Below, one piece after another: positions 1 to 6,543 of a stretch of 24,588 nt of DNA. Numbering within the stretch: the first letter of the stretch is position 1; each line of letters starts with the position of its first letter. The stretch covers positions 1 through 24,588 of IMG/VR virus record IMGVR_UViG_3300027791_002180; one strand, written 5' to 3'. This stretch comes from a virus. Position numbers and translations under genes: made by a program. The notes under the pieces were generated by a model. That model saw only the letters and a list, made by a program, of their open reading frames with translations, searched no databases and was not told where the DNA came from.

Positions 1-574
1 AGTCGCCATCTTGTGTTATTGATAGTATATTATTATCACCAGTAATCGGTGCACCGGTAATCCCTCCAACAGCATTGTTGTCTCCGTCTTGATCTACAAC
101 AAAAGTATTGTCATCACCATTTGCTTCTATACCAGCCGCATTGTAGTTGCCGTCTTGTGTAATTGTACCAGTTTGGTCGCTATCGCCGCCGTTACCAAAC
201 TCTAAATTTGCTAAGTTGTTGTTACCATTTTGCGTAATGGTTGTTGAACAGTTGTTGCCGTGACAGTCTGACGTAGCATAGTTAGTATTACCTGTTTGTG
301 TAATTGTCTGCTGTCCATTGCCAGCACTCATATACACTCCTATATCATTGTTGTCGCCTGTTTGTGTAAATGTTGTGCTTGTGTTATTACCGCTAATAGG
401 GGCTTTCCTAGTGTTACCAGCAACCGAACTGATAACATTATTTTCACCGTCTTGAACTATAGTCAAGTCAATGTTATCACCAGCCTGGTAGATGTAAATA
501 TCATTAGCCCAACTAGTTGTTGGTTTGAATAATAGTAATACTATTAGTGCCTTCGCTACCCAATCTATAGTCAT
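1..574 (-). CDS. Curlin-like secreted repeat protein B (partial, runs off left edge)
   Basis: This reading frame is open from an ATG at 574 to the window edge, so the C-terminus is missing. It starts with a signal peptide ending in TSWA, followed by NDIYIYQAGD. The mature part is a run of Asn/Gly/Gln-rich units of the type ITQxGxxN and GDNN, typical of curlin (CsgA/CsgB) amyloid repeats. The N-terminus closely matches the curlin-like gene at 1672-2409 (shared WANDIYI-Q-GD and QDG--NVI), so the two are paralogues. A strong Shine-Dalgarno (AAGGGGAG, 10 nt upstream) decides the start, although it lies inside the end of the FecR gene (62-nt overlap). Inferred role: a second fibre subunit exported through the CsgG pore encoded upstream. 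Major versus minor (nucleator) subunit cannot be decided. Confidence 0.82.
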   Translation of the reverse strand, partial: MTIDWVAKALIVLLLFKPTTSWANDIYIYQAGDNIDLTIVQDGENNVISSVAGNTRKAPISGNNTSTTFTQTGDNNDIGVYMSAGNGQQTITQTGNTNYATSDCHGNNCSTTITQNGNNNLANLEFGNGGDSDQTGTITQDGNYNAAGIEANGDDNTFVVDQDGDNNAVGGITGAPITGDNNILSITQDGD

Positions 575-1670
575 ATAGAAAGAACTCCCCTTGTTGTACG
601 TCTAGTGTATAATCGTGCATGTTATTTAATCTTAACCTAATAAATCCGCCTTGGCCAAAGTCTTCACGTTGCCAAACATAAAACGGCTCTTCAATATCTA
701 ATCTAATTTGTGTTTTAGGATCAAATCCTACTGTTGGTACGTTTGTTAATAGTCTAGCATTTTGTCTTGCTAGTTCATCTCTAAATAATGCCGCCAGTGC
801 TTCGTTAAGTTTGTCTAACATATCATGTAGCATATCTGCTAACATAAAGTCTGTTTCGTCTAGTGCTGTTGCCCAAATGCCTTCAATACTGTCTTTGAGA
901 GCGTCTCCGTCTAGCCCATCAAACTCTAAAAAGTCAACTCCTAAAAAGTCTGCTAGTTTTCTACGTCTTTGCATTTCTTCTTCTGCGTATTCATCAATTG
1001 GACTTCGTTTACGCAATAGTAATAAGTTGTTAATTTGATCTTCGTTTAGATCTAGTATTACTGGAGGAGTTGGTTTACGCATACCATGTGTTGTTGCTGT
1101 TGCTTGAAATGCTTTATTCATAATAACAAATCCAGCATCAGTTTCTACTTTTATTTCACCCACATAACACATACCTGCTGTATCACAACTTGGAAGTAGT
1201 GTAATCATACTTCCTCCAACTTCATCAACAACCATTATGAAATCTGTACCACGTACACCAATAGTAGCACTCGGAGTGCTTATCTTTACATTTTGTTTAT
1301 ATTTTTTAGCAATTTGTCCGCTTGCGTACCTTACTGTTCCTAATGACGCTTTCATTGACAACGATCCTATATCGTTAGCAGGATCGTATACAAATTCGTC
1401 AATAACTAATCTTGATTGTTCAGTAAGCTCAACTCGAGTTTCGTCTATAAAGTCAATACGCATGGTACCGTTTGCTGTTACGGCTGTGTCCATACTTTGA
1501 ACGCCGGCACCTACTTTGCCGTCTATAACGACATCGGCGCCACGCTCTAACACACCACTTCCTTTTACTTGACTAATTGATCCCGCATTTTTACCATAGG
1601 CTGGTTCTATCAGCGTAGCGAGTAAAAATAACATTGCTAACAATATAAATGTTAGCCTGTTTGGAGCCAT
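513..1670 (-). CDS. Secreted FecR-domain protein in the curli-like operon
   Basis: A 385-residue protein with an N-terminal signal peptide (about 1-27, ending near EPAYG) and a FecR-type domain at about residues 30-155. It shows the family's periodic pattern: a G-V-L start, a D-x-x-x-T-x-x-G-x-x-x-I-x-F-x-D-x-T stretch, and the closing TPSATIGVRGTDF. The C-terminal half has charged, probably helical stretches and no second membrane span, so this is a periplasmic or secreted FecR-fold protein rather than a classical membrane anti-sigma regulator. I chose the ATG at 1670 because AAAGGGA sits 5 nt upstream and the previous stop ends 1 nt before it; an upstream TTG at 1694 lacks a ribosome site. 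Lying between two curlin paralogues, it probably helps curli assembly or surface anchoring (inference). Confidence 0.8.
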   Translation of the reverse strand: MAPNRLTFILLAMLFLLATLIEPAYGKNAGSISQVKGSGVLERGADVVIDGKVGAGVQSMDTAVTANGTMRIDFIDETRVELTEQSRLVIDEFVYDPANDIGSLSMKASLGTVRYASGQIAKKYKQNVKISTPSATIGVRGTDFIMVVDEVGGSMITLLPSCDTAGMCYVGEIKVETDAGFVIMNKAFQATATTHGMRKPTPPVILDLNEDQINNLLLLRKRSPIDEYAEEEMQRRRKLADFLGVDFLEFDGLDGDALKDSIEGIWATALDETDFMLADMLHDMLDKLNEALAALFRDELARQNARLLTNVPTVGFDPKTQIRLDIEEPFYVWQREDFGQGGFIRLRLNNMHDYTLDVQQGEFFLYDYRLGSEGTNSITIIQTNN

Positions 1671-1671
1671 G

Positions 1672-2409
1672 TTAGTCCCTTTGTATAATGTCAACGTCTT
1701 GACCGTCCCCAGAGAAGTCAGCGTCTATCGTATTATCATATATTCCACTTTGTGTAACATCGTAACTACTTCCGCCACCTGTAACATTTAGTGTTACTGA
1801 GTGTCCTGAACTATCGCCGTCTCCGTCAATGTCAAAGTCAATTACGTTACCTGATCCAGTTGATGAAAGTGTGCTTGCTGTATTAGATGCACCTCCACTT
1901 GCTAAACTTGAACTGTTGTTAACTGTAACTGCTATTACAGCACTCTTGCCGTCAACGTTTGAATTAATTACGTTGTTTGATCCCGTAACTGTAAATCCAA
2001 TGGTTGATCCATCAGCATCTGCTGTATCACCTATATCAAATGTAAATGCATTTGAGCTACCTGATGCGGTTATGTTCATGGTAATGTTTTCACAATTAGT
2101 TCCTGATGTGCTATCACAACTTAGATCCACTGTGTTACTATCGCCTGTAAATGTCCAAGCGCCTGTATAACTGGCACCTCTTATGTTTGCGATAATTTGG
2201 TTAAAACTACCTGTTTGTGTTATTGCAAAAGTCATATTCGCTCCTGCTAAATTAACGTCGGTACTGCTAGTACCAATTACGTTGTCTTGGCCGTCTTGTG
2301 TTATATCTAAATCTAAAGTGTCTCCTACTTGCTCAATGTAGATATCATTTGCCCAAGTTGGTGACGCTAATAAAATTAAAAATAAAAGCCCTCTTATTAT
2401 TGTTTTCAT
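1672..2409 (-). CDS. Curlin-like secreted repeat protein A
   Basis: A 245-residue protein with a clear signal peptide (cleavage after SPTWA, residue 20). The mature chain is rich in Asn, Ser, Thr, Asp and Gly, poor in Lys/Arg, and begins ITQDGQDNVIG and ITQTGSFNQI, the Q-x-G-x-x-N spacing of curlin repeats. Later units diverge to GSGNVIDFDIDGDGD-like blocks. The length exceeds E. coli CsgA (about 150). One Cys pair (DSTSGTNCEN region) is unusual for curlins and may form a disulfide. The start is an ATG with AAGGAG 4 nt upstream; csgG ends 8 nt before it and the FecR start follows its stop after 1 nt. Likely a fibre subunit exported through CsgG. Assembly into amyloid is inferred from repeat pattern and context. 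Confidence 0.82.
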   Translation of the reverse strand: MKTIIRGLLFLILLASPTWANDIYIEQVGDTLDLDITQDGQDNVIGTSSTDVNLAGANMTFAITQTGSFNQIIANIRGASYTGAWTFTGDSNTVDLSCDSTSGTNCENITMNITASGSSNAFTFDIGDTADADGSTIGFTVTGSNNVINSNVDGKSAVIAVTVNNSSSLASGGASNTASTLSSTGSGNVIDFDIDGDGDSSGHSVTLNVTGGGSSYDVTQSGIYDNTIDADFSGDGQDVDIIQRD

Positions 2410-2417
2410 TGCTCTCC

Positions 2418-3353
2418 TTATTCTTTGGTGTCATTTATAGGCCAACATAAGTCTTGATTGTTGCAGTATAGTCTACTTTCCGGCCATTTCTCTAAAGCAT
2501 CGTTAAATGGTAGAGGTCTTGGCCTTGGTGTCTTGCCCTTATATGTTGTATCTTTAAACTTCCAAAGTCCTTTCTTTTCACCTTCGTATACCAGTTGAAC
2601 TACACCTGCTTCAATAGCCGCCCTTACAGCATAATTTACTGGCTCGTTAACAGAGTAACCTGTTTCCGATTCTATTAATTTAGTTCCTAAGTCTAAAAAC
2701 TTAAAAACGTCCGCTCCGGACCTTGAACTTGCAATAGTCTTTTCTGTTGCAATACTTAACAACACTTTACCAGTGCTGACTGACACCACTCTCATCACTA
2801 TTGTGACTGTATCAACCCTGTACTCTGTTTGAGCACCCACGCCTAAATATCTGCCTCCTACTCCACCAACAGCAACGTTGCTATCGTAACCAATTATGCC
2901 GCCTTCTAGTATTAATCCTGCGAACACCATTGGTTTCAATGCTCTTGGACCGTTCGGTAAGTTTTTCTCGTATACTTCTCTAGTGTTACGGATCAACTGT
3001 CTTTCTTTAATCAAGTTATCCATCCCTATACGTTCTACAACTTCGAACCATGTTTCGTTGCCTACTTCAGCTAGTGCTTTTATAACCCACACTTCTGATC
3101 CTTGTGTTACTGCACTCGATAGATTAGCAATACTATCTGCTGGTTTACGTTGCCCTGTTTTGTCTAAAAAACTGTAAACTGCTATAGTTATTCTCTTGCC
3201 ATCTAGCTCAGGTACTGAAACCATTCTGTCAGCTAACGGAGCCGGCTGTACACGTGGTGGTCCAGCATTTTCCTTTATAGTCAGCGACTGTTGCATGGTA
3301 TTACTGCACCCAGTAAGTAACAATATGCCTATCAAAAATATTATGCGATTCAA
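2418..3353 (-). CDS. csgG: CsgG-family curli secretion pore lipoprotein
   Basis: A 311-residue lipoprotein with signal peptide and lipobox LLTGC (Cys16). The body matches CsgG: a conserved RITIAVYSFLDKTGQ strand, then the segment with WFEVVERIGMDNLIKERQLIR, then GLILEGGIIGYDSNVAVGGVGGRYLGVG and YRVDTVTIVMRVVSVSTGKVL, which in E. coli build the periplasmic cup and transmembrane hairpins of the nonameric outer-membrane pore. CsgG exports unfolded curlins. The start is a TTG whose last bases overlap the csgF stop (TTGA), with AGGGA 10 nt upstream and no ATG before the lipobox, so translation is probably coupled to csgF. It is about 30 residues longer than E. coli CsgG. Family confidence is high. 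Confidence 0.93.
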   Translation of the reverse strand: MNRIIFLIGILLLTGCSNTMQQSLTIKENAGPPRVQPAPLADRMVSVPELDGKRITIAVYSFLDKTGQRKPADSIANLSSAVTQGSEVWVIKALAEVGNETWFEVVERIGMDNLIKERQLIRNTREVYEKNLPNGPRALKPMVFAGLILEGGIIGYDSNVAVGGVGGRYLGVGAQTEYRVDTVTIVMRVVSVSTGKVLLSIATEKTIASSRSGADVFKFLDLGTKLIESETGYSVNEPVNYAVRAAIEAGVVQLVYEGEKKGLWKFKDTTYKGKTPRPRPLPFNDALEKWPESRLYCNNQDLCWPINDTKE

Positions 3354-3820
3354 AAGTTAAAATTCCCTGTTCCTGGTATTTCAATAGTAGTTGTGCTTCC
3401 ATCGGCTTCAATAACAGTTAGCGTAATCGCTCCTGTTGTTGTGTCTTTAACCCAGCTAATGCTTGAGCCTTCGATTTCTGCTGTTCCACTGGTAGCACAA
3501 CTTGCGCCACAATCAGCAAACATACTATCTACCATCTGTTTACTTAACGTTGCGTATATTCTCGACTCAACGTTCTTAACAAATTTGTTTAGGGTAGTAT
3601 TTTCTAATTCTCTTTCTAGTCGCTTTGCCTCTGCTTCTGCCTTGTCTTTAAGATCTTGCTTTCTATTATGTTGTAGCTGTTCAACACTTAAAACGTGTGA
3701 AGAATAACCATTTCCATAATGGAAGGCTGGAGATTTAAAACTCCATATCATTTCGGCGGACGCCGCGTTACTAAAAACTACTAATACTACACTGGTTATA
3801 TATAAAAACTTTTTGTACAT
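3350..3820 (-). CDS. csgF: CsgF-like curli assembly factor
   Basis: A 156-residue secreted protein with signal peptide ending SNAASA (residue 22). The mature N-terminus WSFKSPAFHYGNGYSSHVLS corresponds to the conserved CsgF N-terminal region that inserts into the CsgG pore (family pattern F-x-x-P-x-F-G-N). A charged helix (about 50-80) and a C-terminal beta region (ISWVKDTTTGAITLTVIEADG) also match the family layout. Known role: CsgF caps the CsgG channel at the cell surface and couples secretion to nucleation. It is the first gene of the locus, with AGGAG 8 nt before its ATG and two late-type promoter boxes upstream. Two Cys (CGASC) near residue 105 are unusual and could form a disulfide. 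Confidence 0.85.
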   Translation of the reverse strand: MYKKFLYITSVVLVVFSNAASAEMIWSFKSPAFHYGNGYSSHVLSVEQLQHNRKQDLKDKAEAEAKRLERELENTTLNKFVKNVESRIYATLSKQMVDSMFADCGASCATSGTAEIEGSSISWVKDTTTGAITLTVIEADGSTTTIEIPGTGNFNF

Positions 3821-3840
3821 TTGTCAGACTCCTACATCAA

Positions 3841-3848
3841 TATTTATC
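3841..3848 (-). promoter_or_regulatory. Late promoter box GATAAATA, proximal to csgF
   Basis: Minus-strand GATAAATA fits the NATAAATA pattern seen at many gene starts in this window. It lies about 21 nt before the csgF ATG, leaving a very short leader that still contains the AGGAG. Confidence 0.5.
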
Positions 3849-3886
3849 TTGTTTTTAGAAACTGCCCCCCTCGAACTTAGTACTAC

Positions 3887-3894
3887 TATTTATA
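3887..3894 (-). promoter_or_regulatory. Consensus T4-type late promoter TATAAATA for the curli locus
   Basis: An exact minus-strand TATAAATA lies 67 nt upstream of the csgF start. It is 2 bp from the 24-bp palindrome, so a protein bound there would interfere with or activate this promoter. Confidence 0.65.
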
Positions 3895-3896
3895 GT

Positions 3897-3920
3897 TTGG
3901 TGTAAAATATTTTACACCAA
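3897..3920. promoter_or_regulatory. Perfect 24-bp palindrome, candidate operator
   Basis: The half-site TTGGTGTAAAAT is followed directly by its exact reverse complement ATTTTACACCAA. The element lies between the divergent csgF and Fis-type HTH genes, next to the csgF late box. There is no loop and no T-run, so a DNA operator for a dimer is more likely than a terminator. The inner TGTAAA-N4-TTTACA resembles sites of proteins with Fis/NtrC/TyrR-type C-terminal HTH domains (TyrR boxes have N6), and such a domain is encoded 49 bp away. Confidence 0.7.
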
Positions 3921-3968
3921 CTTAATAATAGGTTTATAACACAAAAGTATAGGAGTATAAATATATGT

Positions 3969-4196
3969 ATGACAACATATAAAAATGAACAAGATGGACT
4001 ATGGGAAGCACTAGGTGAAGCGTTTCCTGAGACTAATTTACAAACAAATCTAAATAATGAAGTTGCTCAACTAGAGATTGAACGTATAAGTGAAGCTCTA
4101 AGAGAACACGATGGAAACCAAACTAAAGCCGCTAAAGCATTAGACTTAGGTAGAGTTACATTTATTGCTAAAGCAAAAAAATACGAACTAGTTTAA
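3969..4196 (+). CDS. Small Fis/NtrC-type HTH DNA-binding protein
   Basis: The only convincing plus-strand gene. It encodes 75 residues with an acidic N-terminal half and a C-terminal HTH_8 (Fis-type) domain at about 36-75: LEIERISEALREHDGNQTKAAKALDLGRVTFIAKAKKYEL. This matches the family pattern I-x-x-x-L-x-x-x-x-GN-x-x-x-AA-x-x-L-G-x-x-R-x-T-x-x-x-K. Such domains dimerise and bind palindromes. There is no AAA+ module, so it acts alone like Fis. AGGAG lies 13 nt before this ATG; an out-of-frame ATG at 3965 is better spaced but encodes only five codons. Its stop overlaps the stop of the convergent gene at 4193. Likely target: the adjacent palindrome, controlling itself and the curli locus (inference). 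Confidence 0.85.
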   Translation: MTTYKNEQDGLWEALGEAFPETNLQTNLNNEVAQLEIERISEALREHDGNQTKAAKALDLGRVTFIAKAKKYELV

Positions 4197-4411
4197 TGAT
4201 CATATATATTTGGTCCGTCTTGTACTTTTACAGGCTTACAATACGCTGTAAGTCTATGTTCTTTAGGTACTAGATAACTGTGGTCATAGTTGCCGTATTG
4301 TCTAACTACACGTACAGCATAGTATTGACAAACATCAATGCTTCTAAAGTACATAGGATTAGGTTGTTGCTTGTCTGCTATAAGCACCATCAACATAAAT
4401 GCATGTATCAT
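4193..4411 (-). CDS. Small conserved phage protein of unknown function
   Basis: A 72-residue protein with a hydrophobic start (HAFMLMVLIAD) followed by NPMYFRSIDVCQYYAVRVVRQYGN and a C-terminal YCKPVKV. I do not recognise a named family, though the MYFR--x-C-x-YA pattern feels like small proteins seen in T4-like marine phages. The two Cys may pair. The ATG overlaps the upstream stop (ATGA), suggesting coupling with the gene before it. The end is convergent with the Fis-type gene and the two stop codons overlap. Confidence 0.6.
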   Translation of the reverse strand: MIHAFMLMVLIADKQQPNPMYFRSIDVCQYYAVRVVRQYGNYDHSYLVPKEHRLTAYCKPVKVQDGPNIYDH

Positions 4412-4626
4412 TTTTCGTTCTCTAAATTTGACTGGAACTTAGGCTTTTCTCTTTGTTCTAACTGTGATTTAAACATTTCTCTTACCTCAGGTGCGTTTCC
4501 GCTTAATGCTAAAAATTGTAGTATACCACTCCAGCTGTTGCCTATAAACAGTATACGTTCATCTTTGTAAAGTATGCCTTTGTTGTCTTGATTTACATAC
4601 TTAAAGTTTTCATATACATAAACCAA
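4408..4626 (-). CDS. Small protein of unknown function, TTG start
   Basis: A 72-residue protein with a Tyr-rich N-terminus (VYVYENFKYVNQDNKG) and a charged Gln/Glu/Lys C-terminus. No family is recognised. The first possible codon is a TTG directly after the upstream TAG stop, with AAGGA 9 nt before it, and no ATG occurs early in the frame. The TTG call therefore rests on ribosome-site spacing and tight packing between neighbours, ending in an ATGA overlap with the next gene. Confidence 0.55.
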   Translation of the reverse strand: MVYVYENFKYVNQDNKGILYKDERILFIGNSWSGILQFLALSGNAPEVREMFKSQLEQREKPKFQSNLENEK

Positions 4627-5109
4627 CTAGATCATTCCTTTTGCCTTTGCTATAAAATACACAATACCAAACAGCATTGCACAACCTGCAAACAATAGTG
4701 CAATAATTGCTACTCCGTTAATTACTGCTTGTTGGGCCTCAGCGGCCGCATATACTTGTTTCTGTCGGTCAGCACGTATCTTACGTTGCATTTCTTTTAG
4801 TTCGTCCCAGGTGCCAAAGCCAAAACGCATGTTCAACATTTGTTGAAGTTCTAACTCCATCTCCATGATCTTCTTTTCATGTATTAATAGATTAAGAGCT
4901 TCTTCTTCAATAGAGCCTGCGGCTAATAGTTTTTTAAATATTGGGGGATTCTTCTGCATCGCTTGGCCTTTACGGAAGTCAGATACACTAGTGTACCACT
5001 TTCCCATTTGGCCCATACAGTTTTCGAATTCTTGTCCTGCGTGTACAAATTTTTTAACTGTATTGAATGCTGTAGTAGCCGCCGCGATCGCGGTGAACGG
5101 ATCGATCAT
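4627..5109 (-). CDS. Coiled-coil protein with C-terminal membrane anchor
   Basis: A 160-residue protein. The N-terminal 20 residues (DPFTAIAAATTAFNTVKKF) form an amphipathic helix. Residues about 65-125 are charged helical coil (EKKIMEMELELQQM, ELKEMQRKIRADRQKQ). Residues about 128-153 are one transmembrane helix (AVINGVAIIALLFAGCAMLFGIVYFIA). It may be a membrane-associated phage protein; its function is unknown. It follows the bilin reductase gene with an 87-nt gap and precedes two small coupled genes. AAGGAG lies 11 nt upstream of the ATG inside a possible hairpin. Confidence 0.7.
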   Translation of the reverse strand: MIDPFTAIAAATTAFNTVKKFVHAGQEFENCMGQMGKWYTSVSDFRKGQAMQKNPPIFKKLLAAGSIEEEALNLLIHEKKIMEMELELQQMLNMRFGFGTWDELKEMQRKIRADRQKQVYAAAEAQQAVINGVAIIALLFAGCAMLFGIVYFIAKAKGMI

Positions 5110-5119
5110 TATACATAAA

Positions 5120-5138
5120 ACTCCTTATACTTTGGAGT
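5120..5138 (-). promoter_or_regulatory. Possible hairpin covering the ribosome site of the 5109 gene
   Basis: On the minus strand ACTCC, a 9-nt loop and GGAGT form a 5-bp hairpin that includes most of the AAGGAG of the downstream gene. Such masking could make translation conditional. The stem is short, so chance is possible. Confidence 0.3.
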
Positions 5139-5196
5139 AAGGCGCCCTCACGCTCTACTACAAGTATTTACAATTTTATGGTGTGATATAAACCGA

Positions 5197-5883
5197 CTAG
5201 TTAATTTTTGGAAAGAGCATATCTGTACAGAACTTATCAACGTCATCTTCGTTAAGTCCTAGACTTTTCATTACTCTTGGAGTGTGTGGATTTTGTTGTT
5301 GGTTATGGCAGTAATAGTTTTGGCTTGCAATAGTTAAATCTCTATCGCCTTCACCAGTGTACTGACCAACAGAATCAAAGTACGTTTCAAGGTTGTCTAA
5401 AGCCAGTTGAATAATAACACCTGCCTCTTCTTCTCTTACATTGCTTGCCGCAATCATACTCGGAGTAAAGATGTTTGTTGCCCACTCAGGTAACTCACGC
5501 TTCTTTTCTGGCACAAAGTCTTGTACTGCACTTTGATACCACTCAACCATAGGGTGATCTTCTCCGCCTGAACTAGCAGAAAAATCATGGAAAGCACCAG
5601 TCATCTTAGTCTTTCCTGCAATAACGTCAAATCCGTAAATTGGAGCGTTATTGTTAAGTTGTGGAAATACGCAAACATGCATCATCCACAAACCTTTAGT
5701 ATCTCTTGCGTCGACTACATCAATATGAGCTCTGCGAACATGTTCGTTTTCCCATACTCTGTTAATCCAACTTCCGTCGGACTGATTAAAATGTTCCATT
5801 CCTGGTTCATTTATTTCAGTGCCGCGGGCATTGAACATTTGAATGATATCTTCTTGACAGTCGACGAGTTGATCCCAGATCAC
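5197..5883 (-). CDS. Ferredoxin-dependent bilin reductase (PcyX/PebS-like)
   Basis: A 228-residue protein with the hallmark core of the FDBR family: INRVWENEHVRRAHIDVVDAR, KGLWMMHVCVFPQ, then APIYGFDVIAGKTKMTGAFHDFS. His69 and Asp86 are 17 residues apart, the same spacing as the catalytic His88 and Asp105 of PcyA, so both appear conserved. The C-terminal QNYYCHNQQQNPHTPRVMKSLG is also family-like. FDBRs reduce biliverdin with electrons from ferredoxin. Product (phycoerythrobilin, phycocyanobilin or other) cannot be told from sequence alone; the size fits the viral PebS/PcyX group. It starts with GTG behind GGGAG and follows heme oxygenase by 21 nt, so the pair forms a heme-to-bilin pathway. 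Confidence 0.9.
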   Translation of the reverse strand: MIWDQLVDCQEDIIQMFNARGTEINEPGMEHFNQSDGSWINRVWENEHVRRAHIDVVDARDTKGLWMMHVCVFPQLNNNAPIYGFDVIAGKTKMTGAFHDFSASSGGEDHPMVEWYQSAVQDFVPEKKRELPEWATNIFTPSMIAASNVREEEAGVIIQLALDNLETYFDSVGQYTGEGDRDLTIASQNYYCHNQQQNPHTPRVMKSLGLNEDDVDKFCTDMLFPKIN

Positions 5884-5904
5884 TTTACTCTCCCTTACTT
5901 TACT

Positions 5905-6492
5905 TTAGTAAGTTAAATTGTTTAGTTCTTCAAAAATCTTAGTTGAGAAATCAAAAGCAATGTTTGCTTCATCAGACATACTATCTTTAGTACGCTTGCG
6001 AATTAATGTTTTCATTTCATCTACAGAGTGTGTCATTGCTTCGAATGTATACATTTTTCCTGATCCTGGAACTTTGTTCTTAATCATTTGTCCGCCACTT
6101 AAATCGCCCATGTGCCTTACATAAACGTGTGCAAACAACTTGTCTTTATCATGTTGACAGTTTGTTACAATGTGACTTCTGTATGCTTCTGCTGAAGGTA
6201 CAACTTGTGGTGGATTTTCTTCTGTTCCACCTAATTCTGTATAGTCTGCCCAAATATCATCTGCTTGTGTTAACCCATCTAATGGTAGGTCGTCTTCTGG
6301 CATTGATAAGTCTTCTGGACCAAAACAACCCATGCTTAGTGCAACATCTTCTAAGAGGTCGTATACTAGCCACATGTTGTATAGGTACGTTTTATATTTT
6401 TCGTTGCTCATATTACCTGACATCATTTCTCTTGCGAATTCTTGACGTTCTGCGTTCTGATGAGCGACTTTTGTTAGTGATGCTAAACTCAT
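5905..6492 (-). CDS. ho1: Heme oxygenase (biliverdin-forming)
   Basis: A 195-residue HO-1-family protein. The proximal heme ligand is His11 in TKVAHQNAER. The distal helix carries HVYVRHMGDLSGGQMI (residues 122-137), with the flexible GG characteristic of the family. The enzyme opens heme to biliverdin, CO and Fe2+, using ferredoxin-type reductant in phage and cyanobacterial versions. It is slightly shorter than cyanobacterial Ho1 (about 240). AAGGAG lies 7 nt before the ATG, and an exact late box TATAAATA lies 44 nt upstream. The next gene is the bilin reductase, so biliverdin is probably the intended product rather than only iron release. Confidence 0.93.
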   Translation of the reverse strand: MSLASLTKVAHQNAERQEFAREMMSGNMSNEKYKTYLYNMWLVYDLLEDVALSMGCFGPEDLSMPEDDLPLDGLTQADDIWADYTELGGTEENPPQVVPSAEAYRSHIVTNCQHDKDKLFAHVYVRHMGDLSGGQMIKNKVPGSGKMYTFEAMTHSVDEMKTLIRKRTKDSMSDEANIAFDFSTKIFEELNNLTY

Positions 6493-6535
6493 TTAATTAC
6501 TCCTTGTGTAATAGTTATCATTCAATTTACTAGTG

Positions 6536-6543
6536 TATTTATA
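6536..6543 (-). promoter_or_regulatory. Consensus late promoter TATAAATA for ho1 and bilin reductase
   Basis: An exact minus-strand TATAAATA sits directly after the clpS stop and 44 nt before the heme oxygenase ATG. The bilin pair therefore appears to be expressed late. Confidence 0.65.

Noticed and set aside
1-570. CRISPR-like short repeats in the curlin region
   Set aside because: The repeats are codon-phased, degenerate and encode Q-x-G-x-x-N units in an open frame with a signal peptide.
1671-1694. Upstream TTG start for the FecR gene
   Set aside because: The ATG at 1670 has AAAGGGA at ideal spacing and gives a standard signal peptide.
3956-3963. Plus-strand TATAAATA as promoter of the Fis-type gene
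   Set aside because: It overlaps the ribosome site, so a transcript from it would start at the ATG; kept only as a coincidence of AT-rich sequence.
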